Assembly: GCA_013396755.1 (NCBI GenBank)
Contig: VWZF01003334.1
Location: 79,755-143,754 of the forward strand
DNA: 64,000 nt
From: Sclerurus mexicanus
Lineage: Eukaryota; Chordata; Aves; Passeriformes; Furnariidae
Direction of reading: 5' to 3'
Shown: positions 44,186-56,700 of the stretch, one piece after another
Numbering within the stretch: position 1 is the stretch's first letter
How the letters are laid out: each line of letters begins with the position of its first letter
Position numbers and translations under genes: made by a program
The notes under the pieces: model-generated
Database searches by the model: none
What the model saw: only the letters and a program-made list of their open reading frames with translations
What the model was told of the DNA's origin: nothing

Positions 44186-46919
44186 TTTGGATTCCTATCT
44201 TAAAATCCAGTGATATCAATACAAATGTCATAAATGAGTTATGGACATACTGTGAGATACAGCTGAACAAGAAAATTAAGCCAATTTTTACTATTACTCT
44301 TTACCCTTCAAAATTCAATATATCAGATCCTGAACGATTCCCTACATGACATACCAGAATAGTTCCTTTTTACTTTTCCCCATTGTGGGACAAGATGGAC
44401 AGCAGATGCTCTAAGGAAAGCTAAGACCTTCCCAAATGCAAAGCCTTTAAGAGTCCCTGCAGAACTTGCCACCTAGCTGAAGTCATGTGGAGACAGCATT
44501 ATGGATGGATGAGGATGGATGCAGATGAAACTGGAAACAGAAGAGTGCTAAAATGCTTTGTCCTCTCATTACCCTCAGTGAACACTACAGTTCAAAAGAG
44601 AATTTCGGCCAGAAAAATTTAGCCATCCACTGACTTAAGCTGCTGCAGATGTCACCCACACTCAGTCCTACCTCCAAGGAAGCATCAATTAAACATGAGG
44701 GTACATAAGGATGGAGAACCATCTTTCCACTCCAACAACCCAAGCTCAGCACTGAGCTGTTACGTCCATTGCATATTCTTCCAGAATGTTACATTTATGT
44801 TTTAATTGATGCTGCCACGTTTTCTGACATTTTTTCCCTAGGTATATACAAGATGGTAAGCAATCCTGTGGCATGCATAGGGTACATCTTTCCATTCTGC
44901 CTGCTAATGACTCTTGGAAGCTTCAGAAGTTTCATTAACAAATCTGTAATTGACAATTATACTGCTCCTTTTTGCACAAAAAAGGATAATGAGGTAACTG
45001 ACTTCAGCCATCAGCTTGCTCAAATTAACTGGAATGTAAACAGAGACATGGGATAAAATTATGGAAAGGAAAAGAGGAGTAAGAGTGTTACTGTAGTGTT
45101 AAATTTCATTTGTGTATGTAAGCAAAAATAGGGTTTTTTCAGAAAAAAAAATTGTCTTCTCACTTCCTATTCAACATTTCCATTACAAAATGTAAATATG
45201 TCAAAACATCTCCAGATTCCCTCATGTTGAAAATTAAGTTATACTTAAACAAAGTTTGTGTATGTCCTCTGGCAGATACCAATTAAATGTCACTGTTTCA
45301 AACACCATTTTTTAAACTGCCTTTTATATGTTGCCAGATGAGGTCACAACTGCTTCCTGTCAATTGCTAGACATTCTACTAGAGCTCAGAATTGACAGCA
45401 CACATGCTTTCTGTTGACTCTTTTACATAAAAAGAAGGAAGTGTTTGAGGAGAGGGAAAGCCATGGGGGCATTGATCAACAAATTGGAAGTGTTCATCCT
45501 GCAATCAATCCTTCCAGCACAAGACAATTTCAGCCACTCCATCCTCCAAGCTCACAACTGTTTCACTTCAAGTGTGGATTTTTCAGGATTTATCACCGAT
45601 GACAACCCTTGCCACACTACAGCCTTCATGCAAGTTTTTTGCCCAGTATCAGACTCTCGTCTGCAAATCCCAACTTTAGCCCAGAGGCAAAGCACCAGAG
45701 ACAGGTCGTAGTCCCATGCTGCAAACACAGCCTCAGGATGTGACCCTGGGATACTGCCAGGGGATTCATATTTCTCTGTCCCTGCAGCACCCCATCACTC
45801 TCAAGGTGGGTAGGAGACATCCCAACATTTTCCCACTGATTCTTTCCATGGTCTTTTCATGTGAGGACCTTCTGCTTACTCTCCAGAGTCCCTGTGTAAA
45901 CCAACACTAACCCATGATCCTCTGTAATACAGGCAGCTCATAACTCTCACAGGCCTTGGAGCAAAGGGTATTGGAGCATTTGCCAGCTGAAGCAGCTGAT
46001 ATCCTCCATCAAGTCCACACTATAACTCTGACAGACCAGGGTTAGTGTGATATTGGCATCTGCTACACCTGCAAAGCTGACACAGTGCCTTAAATTATCC
46101 AAGATGAGATTTTCACCAACAGCATAAAGAAATAGTGTTTTTTAAAAAACACAAGAAAAATTAATCTCTCAGAGCAATTTACATAATTTTCACTGGGAAA
46201 GGGAACATTTCTCCCCCCCCAATAATCTACTGTCTGAAAAAGAGAGCTAATCAAACACAACTCCTGATACAAAGTACAAATCAAAGCTTCTCTAAAAGCA
46301 GCAATTACCAGATTGATTCTACACACAAAATAACCTCTCAATGAAAACAGCTTAAACCAGCAAGTGAATGAAATAAGAGAAAGTAGTTTGGTGGCCATCT
46401 GATCCCAATCAACTCAACCAGATGAGATTTTGTGGGATGCTATTGTGGAGACAAAGGGTTTTCTATCTGGTCTCTTTGGAGGTATAGTACATAATCTCGA
46501 AAAAACTTTTGCAGTGTCATTGCTCAGCATCTGTCTTTGGGCAGGACAGCTTAGACCACATTCTCCTTTGCTCCTTCCATAACAGTGGTGTTTGGAAGAA
46601 TGAAGCTGAGGAGCTTTCTAAGAAATCAGAAGAATAAAGTGCTATTTATGCCATGAGGGATAACAAAGCAGTCCTTTCCCTCAGTCCACTGCACACCTTT
46701 GCAGATAATTAATTATGTTCCCAAAAGAGCTATCAGACCCAAATCCATGAATTGGAGATCATGAATCCAAAACTCACTGTGAAGGCAGAAATGAGGGAGA
46801 TTTGAAGGGACTACAGAAGTCAGCTCTTCAGTCTGTCCAGCCTGGCTGTGAGAAGTGTGTGTTAGTCCTTACAGGTTGGGTTTGAGTCTCAAAAGCTGCC
46901 AGCTAATTCCAGCATCCAA
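44186..46919. other. Unique non-coding sequence
   Basis: A short ggat-type simple repeat lies at about 44502-44522. A C9 run lies near 46212-46220. Open frames are at most 102 codons. Nothing is recognised as a gene, nor as the missing 3' part of the CR1 to the left. Confidence 0.5.
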
Positions 46920-47357
46920 AGGAGGCTACAAAGATGATGAAGGGTCTGGAGGAGAAGCCATACAAGGAGCAGCTGAGGTCCCTTGATCTGTTCAGCCTGG
47001 AGAAGAGGAGCTGAAGGGAGACTTCACAGTATCTGCAGCTTCCTCAGGAGGATCAGAAGAGGGGCAGGCACTGATCTCTGCGGGGACCAGTGGCAGGACC
47101 CGAGGGAACAGCTGGAGCTGTGACAGGGGAGGGTTAGGCTGGATACTGGGAAAAGGTTCTTCACTCAGAGGGTGGCTGGGAACTGGAATCTGCTTTCCAG
47201 GGCAGTGGCCACAAGCCTGGCAGAGTTAAAGAAGTCTTTGGACAATGCTCTCAGGGACATGGTGGGATTCTTGTGCTGTCCTGTGCAAGGCCAGGAGTTG
47301 GACTCAATGATCCTCCTGGGTCCCTTTCAACCCAGGCTATTCTATAATTCAGTGATG
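46920..47357 (+). mobile_element. CR1 LINE 3' fragment (about 440 bp)
   Basis: Starts at 'ggaggctacaaagatgatga' and 'agggtctggaggagaagcca', the end of ORF2 ('ATKMMKGLE..'), and passes 'gttcagcctggagaagagga' and 'gctggatactgggaaaaggt'. It ends with 'aggccaggagttggactcaa' and 'tcctcctgggtccctttcaa' to 'ctattctataattcagtgat'. It is the best match in the window to the 20.2 kb copy. It is 5' truncated, with a broken reading frame. Confidence 0.93.
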
Positions 47358-50300
47358 CTATGAACTCACTGTAATACCTTCCTCTGTGCATGTCAAAGAA
47401 CACCCAAGGTCGTGATGCTTTCCATGCTGCTGGAGCTCTTCCTAGTTCAGACCAGCACCGTGCACCAGCACAATGCCCAGTTCCCCAGCACGTACCAAAA
47501 GGATTTGGCAGCACTCACACTGCAGTTTTAGGTCAAACACTCCAATTCCATGTTCCTTTTGCCTCCCCTTCGGTTTCAGGCCACGTGTAGTTTGTGGCAG
47601 GAGTATATCAGCTGTTTAGGACCACAGTAGATGGCTGTGTAAAGATAAATCACATGGGACCTCCTTTGTCTCACATACACACCGGATTTTCCCAAAAATC
47701 CACTAAAACATATTCACACATCAAGAACCTGGGATTTGGGGAATATCAGGGATTGTTTTGTTAAGGCTCTTTACTTACTGACTTCCACAACCACATCTCC
47801 TGTGGTAGGTTAGAATCTCTCACTGAAACCTCCCTACAGCAGAAACATCAATCCTTTCACTTTTTCACAGGTCCTTTGGTTGTACTGGAAATACTTTTTT
47901 ATTGTAAATATACTTGTCTTACAGTTGTCTTTCTGCTCACTTCAGTCACTTTTAAATCTCTGTCTGAATTCACCTTGGAAGCATGTGCAGTGACAGGGTG
48001 ACTGAAGGAAACAGCCCTGCTGGTCTGAACATCTGCAAGATGTGAGCAAAAAAACAGAGCAAGGTCAAATTACCCCTCCTAAAAAAAGTGACAGATGTGA
48101 GTAAGAGGTACCGCTCATGAGACACCTCTGTGAAGTAAACATTTTGGAATAATATTCCAGGCAACAACTACAGAGGCTCTAACAACAGATTGACCAGCCA
48201 TCTATTACATTTCAAACAAAATGACTCAAAGGAAAATGTTCCAAACAGGCACCACTGGGCATTTGACTCAGCCCAAGCAATGTTTTAACTATTTCTTTGC
48301 CACAAAGTGTACATGTGCCTCCTGCAGCCCATACCCTGCTAGGCACTGTTCTCTAGATTCATAGCACATCTGACTAGTTTTTCCACCAGCTTTCTGAAGC
48401 CAGTAGTCATCACAGGGTGCTGTTGTTTGCTCTCAGTGTGGCATGCCAGGTTCAAACTAATTATTTAGGTATTTTAAAACTTTTATTTTCTTTTTTTTTG
48501 TTTTCTTTTTTTTTTCCCCCTTTCTTAAATAACATTAGTGTTCTGGGTTAGCTGAAGGGCTAAAAGCTGGTTTTAATTTAAATTTAAATAAAACCAGGAG
48601 TGCCTGTGTGATTGTACTAAAAATAGATTGTTTTCTGTTCTAAATGTTTCACTGATCTTAAAATTGGGGAGGAGGGGAATGGGACAGGATGTCCAACTCT
48701 TTTTTAGTCTAAGGGTGCCTCAAATCTGTGGCATTCTGTCTCTAGAGAAGTGGGTCATTTCTGAGATACCATTAGTTTATCTGGAAATGTATTTACCACA
48801 CTTTACCAGCACATCTATTCAGTGTGTGGTTCAGAAATCATGAGGGGAAATCACACACTGTTAAGACGAAGCATTCTTGAGTGAGCCCCAGTTATGGCAA
48901 ATTCAGCAGCAGAAAAAGAGGCTGTGGTGAGCGCAGTTACTGAAATTTTCCAAATAAATAAAGCAAACAAGTTGCTCCAGGAACAAACTCATACCTATAT
49001 GATTTATAATAGCAGGAGCTAGGCCATGAAAGCAAGATGAACCCCATGAACCAGCAGTCCCAGGCCACACATGGGCTGCAGGGCTGCCCACAGAGCCCTT
49101 GCTCCTTGTACCCAGCCCGTGACAACTGGGATGGGCTTCATCTGCTCCAAGGTGTGTGTGGCTTCTAGCAATGCTCGGCAACTTCTACTGGCTTAAAGGC
49201 TGCTGATGAGCTCCAATGTGGGTTAGTATCAACAGGGAAAAATATAGGGATCCTATTTACAGCCTGCTGGCAGCAGATAGGTAAAAAAAAATAAAAAAAA
49301 CCCTTCTCCAAAATCAATGTTTGCTTTACTGAGGGCCTCCTTAGGTGTACATTGGAAACAATTCTGTCTGTCTTCCACCACAGTTCAGTCACCCTACAGT
49401 TTGGTGTGCCAGCCAGTAGTAGTTAGCAGTCCAGAATCAACAGGTTTCTGCTGTTGAGCAGTACCAGACCATACTGGCCAAAAGCAAATGGAAAATATTA
49501 AATGTGACATGGCACCTGATGAATGGTGATAAAGAACAAAAAGTAAAGTAGGCACTGTAAGCACCTTGGTTCTTTTTTTACCCTGTTTGTGGCACAACAT
49601 AATAGCCAGCATCAGTGATGTGAGGAGTGTTTTCAGCAGCAGGACTCCTTCCCTCCGGCACAAACCAGCCCCTCCTTTCACTTCTTCTGATCACCACTCT
49701 AAGCTCAGAGGAGGTCACCTCATGGGACTGATCCTCTAGTCTAGTAACTGGCACCCTGCACAATTATTTCATCCTGGGCAAAGCCTTTATAAAACAAAAT
49801 CAATGCAAACTCTTAGTAAATGCCCTTTGATAGAAAGAACTTTATCCCCTACTGTTCAAAACCATGGCTGGCCATCCATGCACAGAAAATGAGTGAGAAG
49901 TGAAGCCTCTGAACACAAAGTGAAGGCAGGACCTGAACACTTTGGCCACTTTCTGATTATCCTGTCTACATGCAGTTATCTATGCCTTCTTCTCTGCACA
50001 GGAGTTTTTCACTATGATGGGTTCCTACATCCAGAAACTGTGTGTTACCAACTCTTGGCATTCTGATATAAGACTAGAATAATTTCTTTTCTCTTTACCA
50101 CTTTATGTCAAGTGATGGGGTTCAAGTGCTACATATTCCATGTCCACTCTGACCTCATTCTTATGGCTTCCAGGTGCTGATGGAAAAGTATTATTAAAAC
50201 CCTTGCTAATGAGTATCTGTTTATTTTCATCAAGTCATTGGAGTAACCCTTTCAGAATCATGAACTCTGTCATGTCAGATCTGCTGCCTGGCTTTTCAAG

Positions 50301-53300
50301 CAGATTGAATTAAGTCAAAGGGACTCTATTTCTGCAAAACTCTGCCCTCAGGTAGAACCAGTTGCAAGATGAGGCTGAAAGTGAGGGAGAGTGTTTATGC
50401 CAGTGGCCATTCTGTGCAGGAGGTTGGAATCTCAGTCCCTCAAGCAAGGAACAACCCATGCAATGCAAGCTGTTGACTAGGAGTGAATTCCTCCTGTGTG
50501 GATTACTCCTGTGCACTTGGAGAAACTCCTCCCTTCCAATGTGCCACCAAAGAAGCAAAAATGCACTCTGGTGGACGGAGATGCTGCATTGCTTAAATAG
50601 TTATTTCACCTCCAGCAAACTGGTGGCACTGCACCCACCATTGCCCTGCTGTTCAGCTGGAGCTTCTGCTAACAAACAACACACACCTCAGGGCTTGACC
50701 TTCTCCAGGCTGGCCAGCTCTGACAGGGTTTTGTTTACGCACCTGGCACATACTTCAAGGAGCCACACAGGAGCAGGCAGCTAAAATAGGCTTTTTTGCT
50801 CCTCAAAAAGAGGAGAAAGAGTTTGTTGCAAATCACTACAGCACTATAAGGACCCTTTTTCCCACCCACCCCCAAATCTTTTTAAAAGGAATGTGCATAG
50901 TTTGTATACTGATTCCATGTTGTCATAATTAGATCCTGAAAAGAGTGTGAAATGTGCTTTTCCACATAATTTACTGTTTTCCTGTGATTCATGAGGACTC
51001 TTTTCACATGAATAATTGGGCACTTCTTGTTTATCTATCACCATGGCACAGAGCTCCTAGCAGGCCAAAAAATAAGACACAAAGCTAACATTTAATCATT
51101 ACAGCTACACACAACCTTCCCCCCCAGTCCTAAGTCCCTTCTTTTTACCTCCTCCTATAAAAAGCACAGATTTTGTGATGGAGGAAATGTTTCCTAAAAA
51201 ACAAACCCAACAGTTTTATCTTTCTTAGCACTCATTTGCAGGTTTTTTTGCTTCATGCTTATTTTGTGTTTCACATTTTCCAGTGTAAAGAAAACAGCTG
51301 AAAAGTCCCTTACAGACAAAGTGAGATGGTGGAGAAGGAGGAATGTCCTGAGTGCATGGCTGCTGGGAATGGCAGCTTTCCAAACATCAATTTGTTTGTT
51401 TCTTGAGGGAGATACAGTCAAGATGACACTTATCAATGGTCACCTGAATTATAAAGCACCTCAGTGTCTTCTCAGAATAGCATTTCAGCTTCTGAACACT
51501 TTAATGACACTTTATTTTTAGAGTGCAGTAAACTGAGGCACAAATTAATTTGTTTACAGTGACTACTCAGTGAGTTACTGCTCAAGCAACTCTGCAGGCA
51601 AGGTTTGATTTGCAAAACTCCTCCTCTGCCTTCAGCTACAGCTTCCCAACCAGACTTCATGATTAGCTTGGTGTGACAACATTTGTGATGGATAAGTGTG
51701 GATCTCCATATGTGTGTGTGTATATTGGTGCTTCCTGCTTTGAAAGCTGAGGGGTACCTTGTGAAATATTTTGATGGTAGATGAAAAAAAAAAGAAAAAT
51801 CATCAAACTGACAATTTTATTTCTCCTTGACACCATGGCAATCCAAAAACATGTCAGAAAACAGAAGTCAGCAGGAACACTTAGGAGCATAGGGAAAAAA
51901 CATACTGGCTTAAGAGTGGCTATCAATCCAAACCAGTAGGTCGTGTGATTCTGCAGAATCAGTGTAAAAAACTGAATGCAAGAGAAAAGAGACTAGTTGT
52001 TGTTGGGAATATACGAGGACATTAATCTTCTTTTTACCACAAACCCAAAGCAACATCAAGTTTTAAGGCTGGGAAAAAAAAAAAGCTCAGTGTTTTTACC
52101 TCATATAGGCATGAGACAAAGCCAAAGCCTCAAAATCTGATCTTGTTAAAAAACCAGAAGAGCTGCGATGTTTTTGTTTTCCTTTTTTATTGGCAGCAAG
52201 GTACAGACAGGAGGGAGTGAAACTTCGGTGAGTGGTTGGGGGTTAGGACATGGGAGGAGAGAAGAGGACAAAGGAGAGAGAAAAACAACTGCTCGGAGTC
52301 TACTTTTCTGATTCAAATACACCTTAGCAGCACTCATTGGAAAGCACACTCAGAAGTGGAAAGAATTTCTGGATCCAGATCAAGACAGCAGAAATATCTT
52401 AATCTTTGCTGGGCCATAATCTCCTGAGATGGCTTGTGCGAATTTGATCCTGTCATTCCCAAACTAGAATCTTAAAACTGATTTGGACCAGAACTACAGT
52501 TGGTTTGAAAATATTATTACTCCTTCCTGTGGAAAAAAAAAAAGAAAAGAATAAAAATGGAAAAAAATTCAGCCAAACCCAAAGTGCATGGACTCATTAC
52601 AAGCTCAGGAAATCAAATCTATTTAAGTCTCTTTCAGCATCACTGTCCAGCTTTAATAGTGTGTGTGTGGAAGCAAATATTACACAGAAGTTCATCCTTC
52701 CCTCCTGGTCCCCTGCTTCCCTGTCCCCATCCCAACCCGAGCTCTGCATCTTAGTGGTCACTATTTGTTTTTTCTTTCTGATTAGTCTTGTCAAGAATTT
52801 CTCTCACTAAACCACCATTTTAATTCTTTTCGGTATTGCTCACTCCACTGTTTCTGTGATCTCTGTTATTGCACCCCTGCACTCTTGTGTTTAGTCCACT
52901 CCCTGCTTTGCTGACTTCTCTGGTGCCAGCTCCCAGTGCTGCTTGTTCCTTTCTTATCAGCTGCTTTGCTCCTTCCTTATTTTGTCCGCTCTCAGTCTTC
53001 TAACATTCAGGATGGAATATCTCAACGTTGGTTGAGTTCACCCAACTTTTGTTTGCCGTTCTCTTGCACTGCTGGGACTTCCATCAGAAAATGGGCACTT
53101 AGGAAGGAGGGACTTGTCTGTCCTGATAGCGGTCCCTCCTCTAGCACTGGCACTGGCACTGCATGCCAACCTCTTCCTCTAGTATATGCTCTTTCTCCCT
53201 CCCTCCTCGTTCTTATGCTTCCAGCTTTTGATAACAGTGTGTGAGATGAGGAAAGACCTATGGGAGACTCACAATGCTTTTCCAGCCCCATTGGCATGAC

Positions 53301-53353
53301 TGGAGCAGGTATCCACTTAAACAAGCTGTCACCGAGACTCCAGTGTCAGTGCA
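47358..53353. other. Unique non-coding sequence
   Basis: Six kilobases without a recognised gene or transposon. A T/C low-complexity run occupies 48491-48523 and A-rich runs lie at 49281-49300, 51785-51799 and 52074-52084. A 140-codon plus-strand frame at 50362-50784 spans a moderately GC-rich block with several cysteines. It has no recognisable domain, and another frame is open on the opposite strand. Confidence 0.45.
48491..48523. repeat. Poly-pyrimidine tract
   Basis: Nearly uninterrupted T runs broken by single G and C, ending in C5 and T3. Low complexity. Confidence 0.85.
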
Positions 53354-53700
53354 TGTCTGCTGGGTTGACCTTGGCTGGCTGATGGATGCCCACCCAGCCA
53401 CTGGCTCACTGTCTTTCCTCAAGAGAACAGAGGGAGAAAAACAAGATGATGGGTCGAGGTAAATATAGGGTGATCATCTTACTGTCAACAGGCAAAACAG
53501 ACTTGAGTTGGGGAAATTTAATTTAATGCCAATTAAAATTGAGTTGGATGGTGAGAAAGAAAGACAAAAATTAGAACCACTTTTCCCCTTGTCCCAGTGT
53601 TTTTTCCCTAGGCTCAGCTTCCCCTGTGGGGACACACTGGCTGTGTCTGGCACGAGGCAGCCTCTGCAATCCCCCTTGACCAAAACCTTGCCACCACCAA
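53354..53700 (-). mobile_element. Degenerate avian retroviral LTR, minus strand (same family as 1-507)
   Basis: Starts with tgtctgctgggttgacc and 'ttggctggctgatggatgcc', the inverse of the terminal U5 sequence seen at about 475-505. It continues with 'gatgatgggtcgaggtaaat', 'gtgatcatcttactgtcaac' and 'aggcaaaacagacttgagtt', matching the reverse complement of about 370-445. It then reads 'ggggaaatttaatttaatgc', 'caattaaaattgagttggat' and 'ggtgagaaagaaagac', the segment lost from the first copy. The U3 tandem array is truncated or unrecognisable past about 53620. The AATAAA region reads ttaattta here and looks mutated. No second LTR or internal sequence is visible, so this is a solo remnant. 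Confidence 0.65.
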
Positions 53701-56700
53701 CCACTACAGTATATATATATGTTATTATCCTATTATTACAAAGCCCAAAGTTCCAGTATCTAGAAATTCACCTTTTTTCTGAATCACCAGCTATATCTTA
53801 TGCAGGTGGATTCACTAGATCTATTAAAAAAAAAATAATTGAGGAGAACTTGCAGAATTTCAAATTATTAGGGACTTCTATACTTGTTTCTTTTTGAAGC
53901 CTTCCAGCATGGTTCTTATCTTGGTTACAATTGCCTGGCCTTGCTATTTTTATGTAATTTATTACAGTTTTGGCCTGTGCCATTTTTTTGGCCTTGGATT
54001 GTCTTTATGTCTACACAGGCTTTTCTGGGATGCTTTTAATTTCTCTTTAGTGTTTGATACTAATTTCTTGTGGGAAATAAACATAGTATTCACTAGCCCA
54101 GAAAGTGAACCCTGTCTGCTGATAACTGAAGGCCACTTTTTTGCCTTGCTTACCAGGTAACCCTCAGGCACTGAATTCACTCTGAAATGAGCAGACCTCA
54201 TACATAAATAAAACCCACATGGCTCAGAATTATCAGAGCATTCCCAGGAAGTGGACTGATCTGGAAGTGAAGACAGGCTTTTCCCAGGGAACACTGAAAG
54301 CCTGATCATGCAGAGCAAGTTTACCTAGTTGTTTTTTAATGTTCCTCTAAGCTGTTGATGATGAGCCATTTGCTCCACCACTATTCTGCCCTCTGCAGTG
54401 CGGCTCTCCTTGGGAAAGTAGCAGCAGACCCAGATAGGACAATAAAAATTACTCTCCAGTATGGCCATTTATTCATGTCATACAGTATCTTACATGTCAA
54501 ATATTACAGTGTTGGAAAAAAGAATATTCATACTTCACATTATTAACTTGGTCTTAGCCCAGCACTAAATCTTTATTTACTTACAGTACTAAATGAAAAC
54601 TTCTTATAATGTGGATGGATCATTATTCCACAGATTTCCCCTTTCTTCCATTCACAGACACAAGTTGCCTTTTGGTCTTGATTTGTACAATGAGAACCAT
54701 TTTCTACTAGTTTTCCAGTTAATTGAGGGAAGGATACTGTGTGCCCTGATGGGCCAAAATCCATTACATTGTCTCTGCTTTAATGAACTTCTATGAGGAC
54801 ACAATGAGCCTTAAACATTTCTATCTGCTGAGAACCTGTGATCAGCCATTTTTGTTTATGTTCTTTATTTTTAACCTAGTTTAGATATATTCACAGGATA
54901 ACCAATAGGGAAAAGAATTACTACTTTTCCTCAGCGGTACCAAGCTCAACTTCTCTTAATTGACAATCATAATTAAAATACAATTCCCGAGATTCAAGTC
55001 ACAGATCCTCCAGATATATGTTTTGATCATATCAACTCTGCCCATTTTATCATGTTTTATTGTGTATTGGAACGAGGCAAGACTTGGCCTTTCTAACATG
55101 AGGAAACTTTCCTGTAAACAGGATTGACAGAAATTTGACACATGGAGCATATGTTGGTTTCCACATTTTTGCCTTATCTGTATCCAGGCTGCCTGACAGC
55201 CTGTTGGCTTGGTACGTAATAAGCCAAATAACGTGGGAATGATTGATTCAGGGTCTACATGATTTTATTCACATTTGTGGCAGACTGAATCAGTGAGGAT
55301 TCCATACTCTGAACACAGAGCCTACTGCTCCAGTAACTGCACCAGAAGCAGTTTTAGACAAAGTCAAATCCCTCTGTTTTCTTGAGTATCATACAGCAAT
55401 GACATTTGCTCAAGGAAGCAAAGTGATTCCTTTCCTTCTGTACAATCTAAATAAAAATTGTTTGCCAAGAGTTTTGGGGTTACATGATGTGGGACAACTT
55501 CACAGAATGCCACGATGCTTATATTTTCTCATTAGGAACAGAAGACTTTAAGGCCACAAATGAAGATGGCATTAGTGTAAAGCCAACCTGAGAACCAGCC
55601 CCAAATCTTCATCCTGGGGGATAAGTGGAGTGATGCCCATATAGCTGATGTTAACAGCAGGACAGGAGAAGAAGGGCAGAAGTGTGATACCATCCTTCAG
55701 GGGAGCCACTCCATTCCAGCCATGGCTGGTCCCCTGGTGATTTTATCACAATATTTGGTGTTTTATTTAACACCTTACCTCTTCAGATCCTGTAAATTTA
55801 GATGTCATAAAGGAGGAAAAAGGCTTTCTAGCATTTGCATTTCCAGTGGAAAGCTTGAATGTCAAGGAGTTAAAAACCATAAAGCACACTAAAAGAGCAT
55901 GATTATTTATTCATAAAATGACAGAAAAACACTCTATGACTTTCAAAAATAAAGGAAGATCTTGGAATATTTCATGATAATATTTGACTAGGATTTTATA
56001 GCATTGTCAAGCATATATATATTGGGGCATCAGTTTACAGGTCATTTAATGAGAGGCAAACACAAAGGAAGAAAGTACTCAATTCCTCAAATGTGTCAAA
56101 AGAACTGCATACATCACCTCTCTACCAAAGCTGAACCTAAAGCTGAATGACACATGATACCATTTCTCCAAAGAGACCCAAATCTCTAAATAGAAGAGGA
56201 GGATGAAAACCAATCTTCTGAGAAATTCTGTCCCATCAGCCAATTTTAAGTGCTAAGGGCACAGGGCTGGTGCTTGAAGAAACACAATAAAATCCACACC
56301 ATGCCTGTCCCTAGAAGAACGCTGAAAGTTTTGCAGTACTGGTGACTTCCTCCTCTGTGGAAAGACATATCAGCAGTTTTCACTAATGAAACCAAACACA
56401 AAATTCAAGATCTTTCCATACATCCAGTTTCCTTTCAGTGGAGTATCTGAAGTGAGTTTGACATGAAGCACAATAGGCAAACATGCAAAATTAAACATTA
56501 AAAGGCCAGTAGGCATGTCAGGAGCCACTGCTGAGCACCAGATGTATTGTCACTGTGCAAGTGTGCTAAAACATTCCCTTCCAAGACTTGGAATGCATTA
56601 TAATCTATGGAAGTGGGGGTGGGGGGGTTTTCCCAGCAAATTTGGAGTAGAATGGTAGATTTGGCCAGAGGAATTGACAAGATGCCATCTTTGGAGATGG

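Noticed and set aside
50362..50784. 140-codon plus-strand open frame with many cysteines
   Set aside because: Cysteine spacing fits no zinc-finger or other known pattern, and the opposite strand is open as well.
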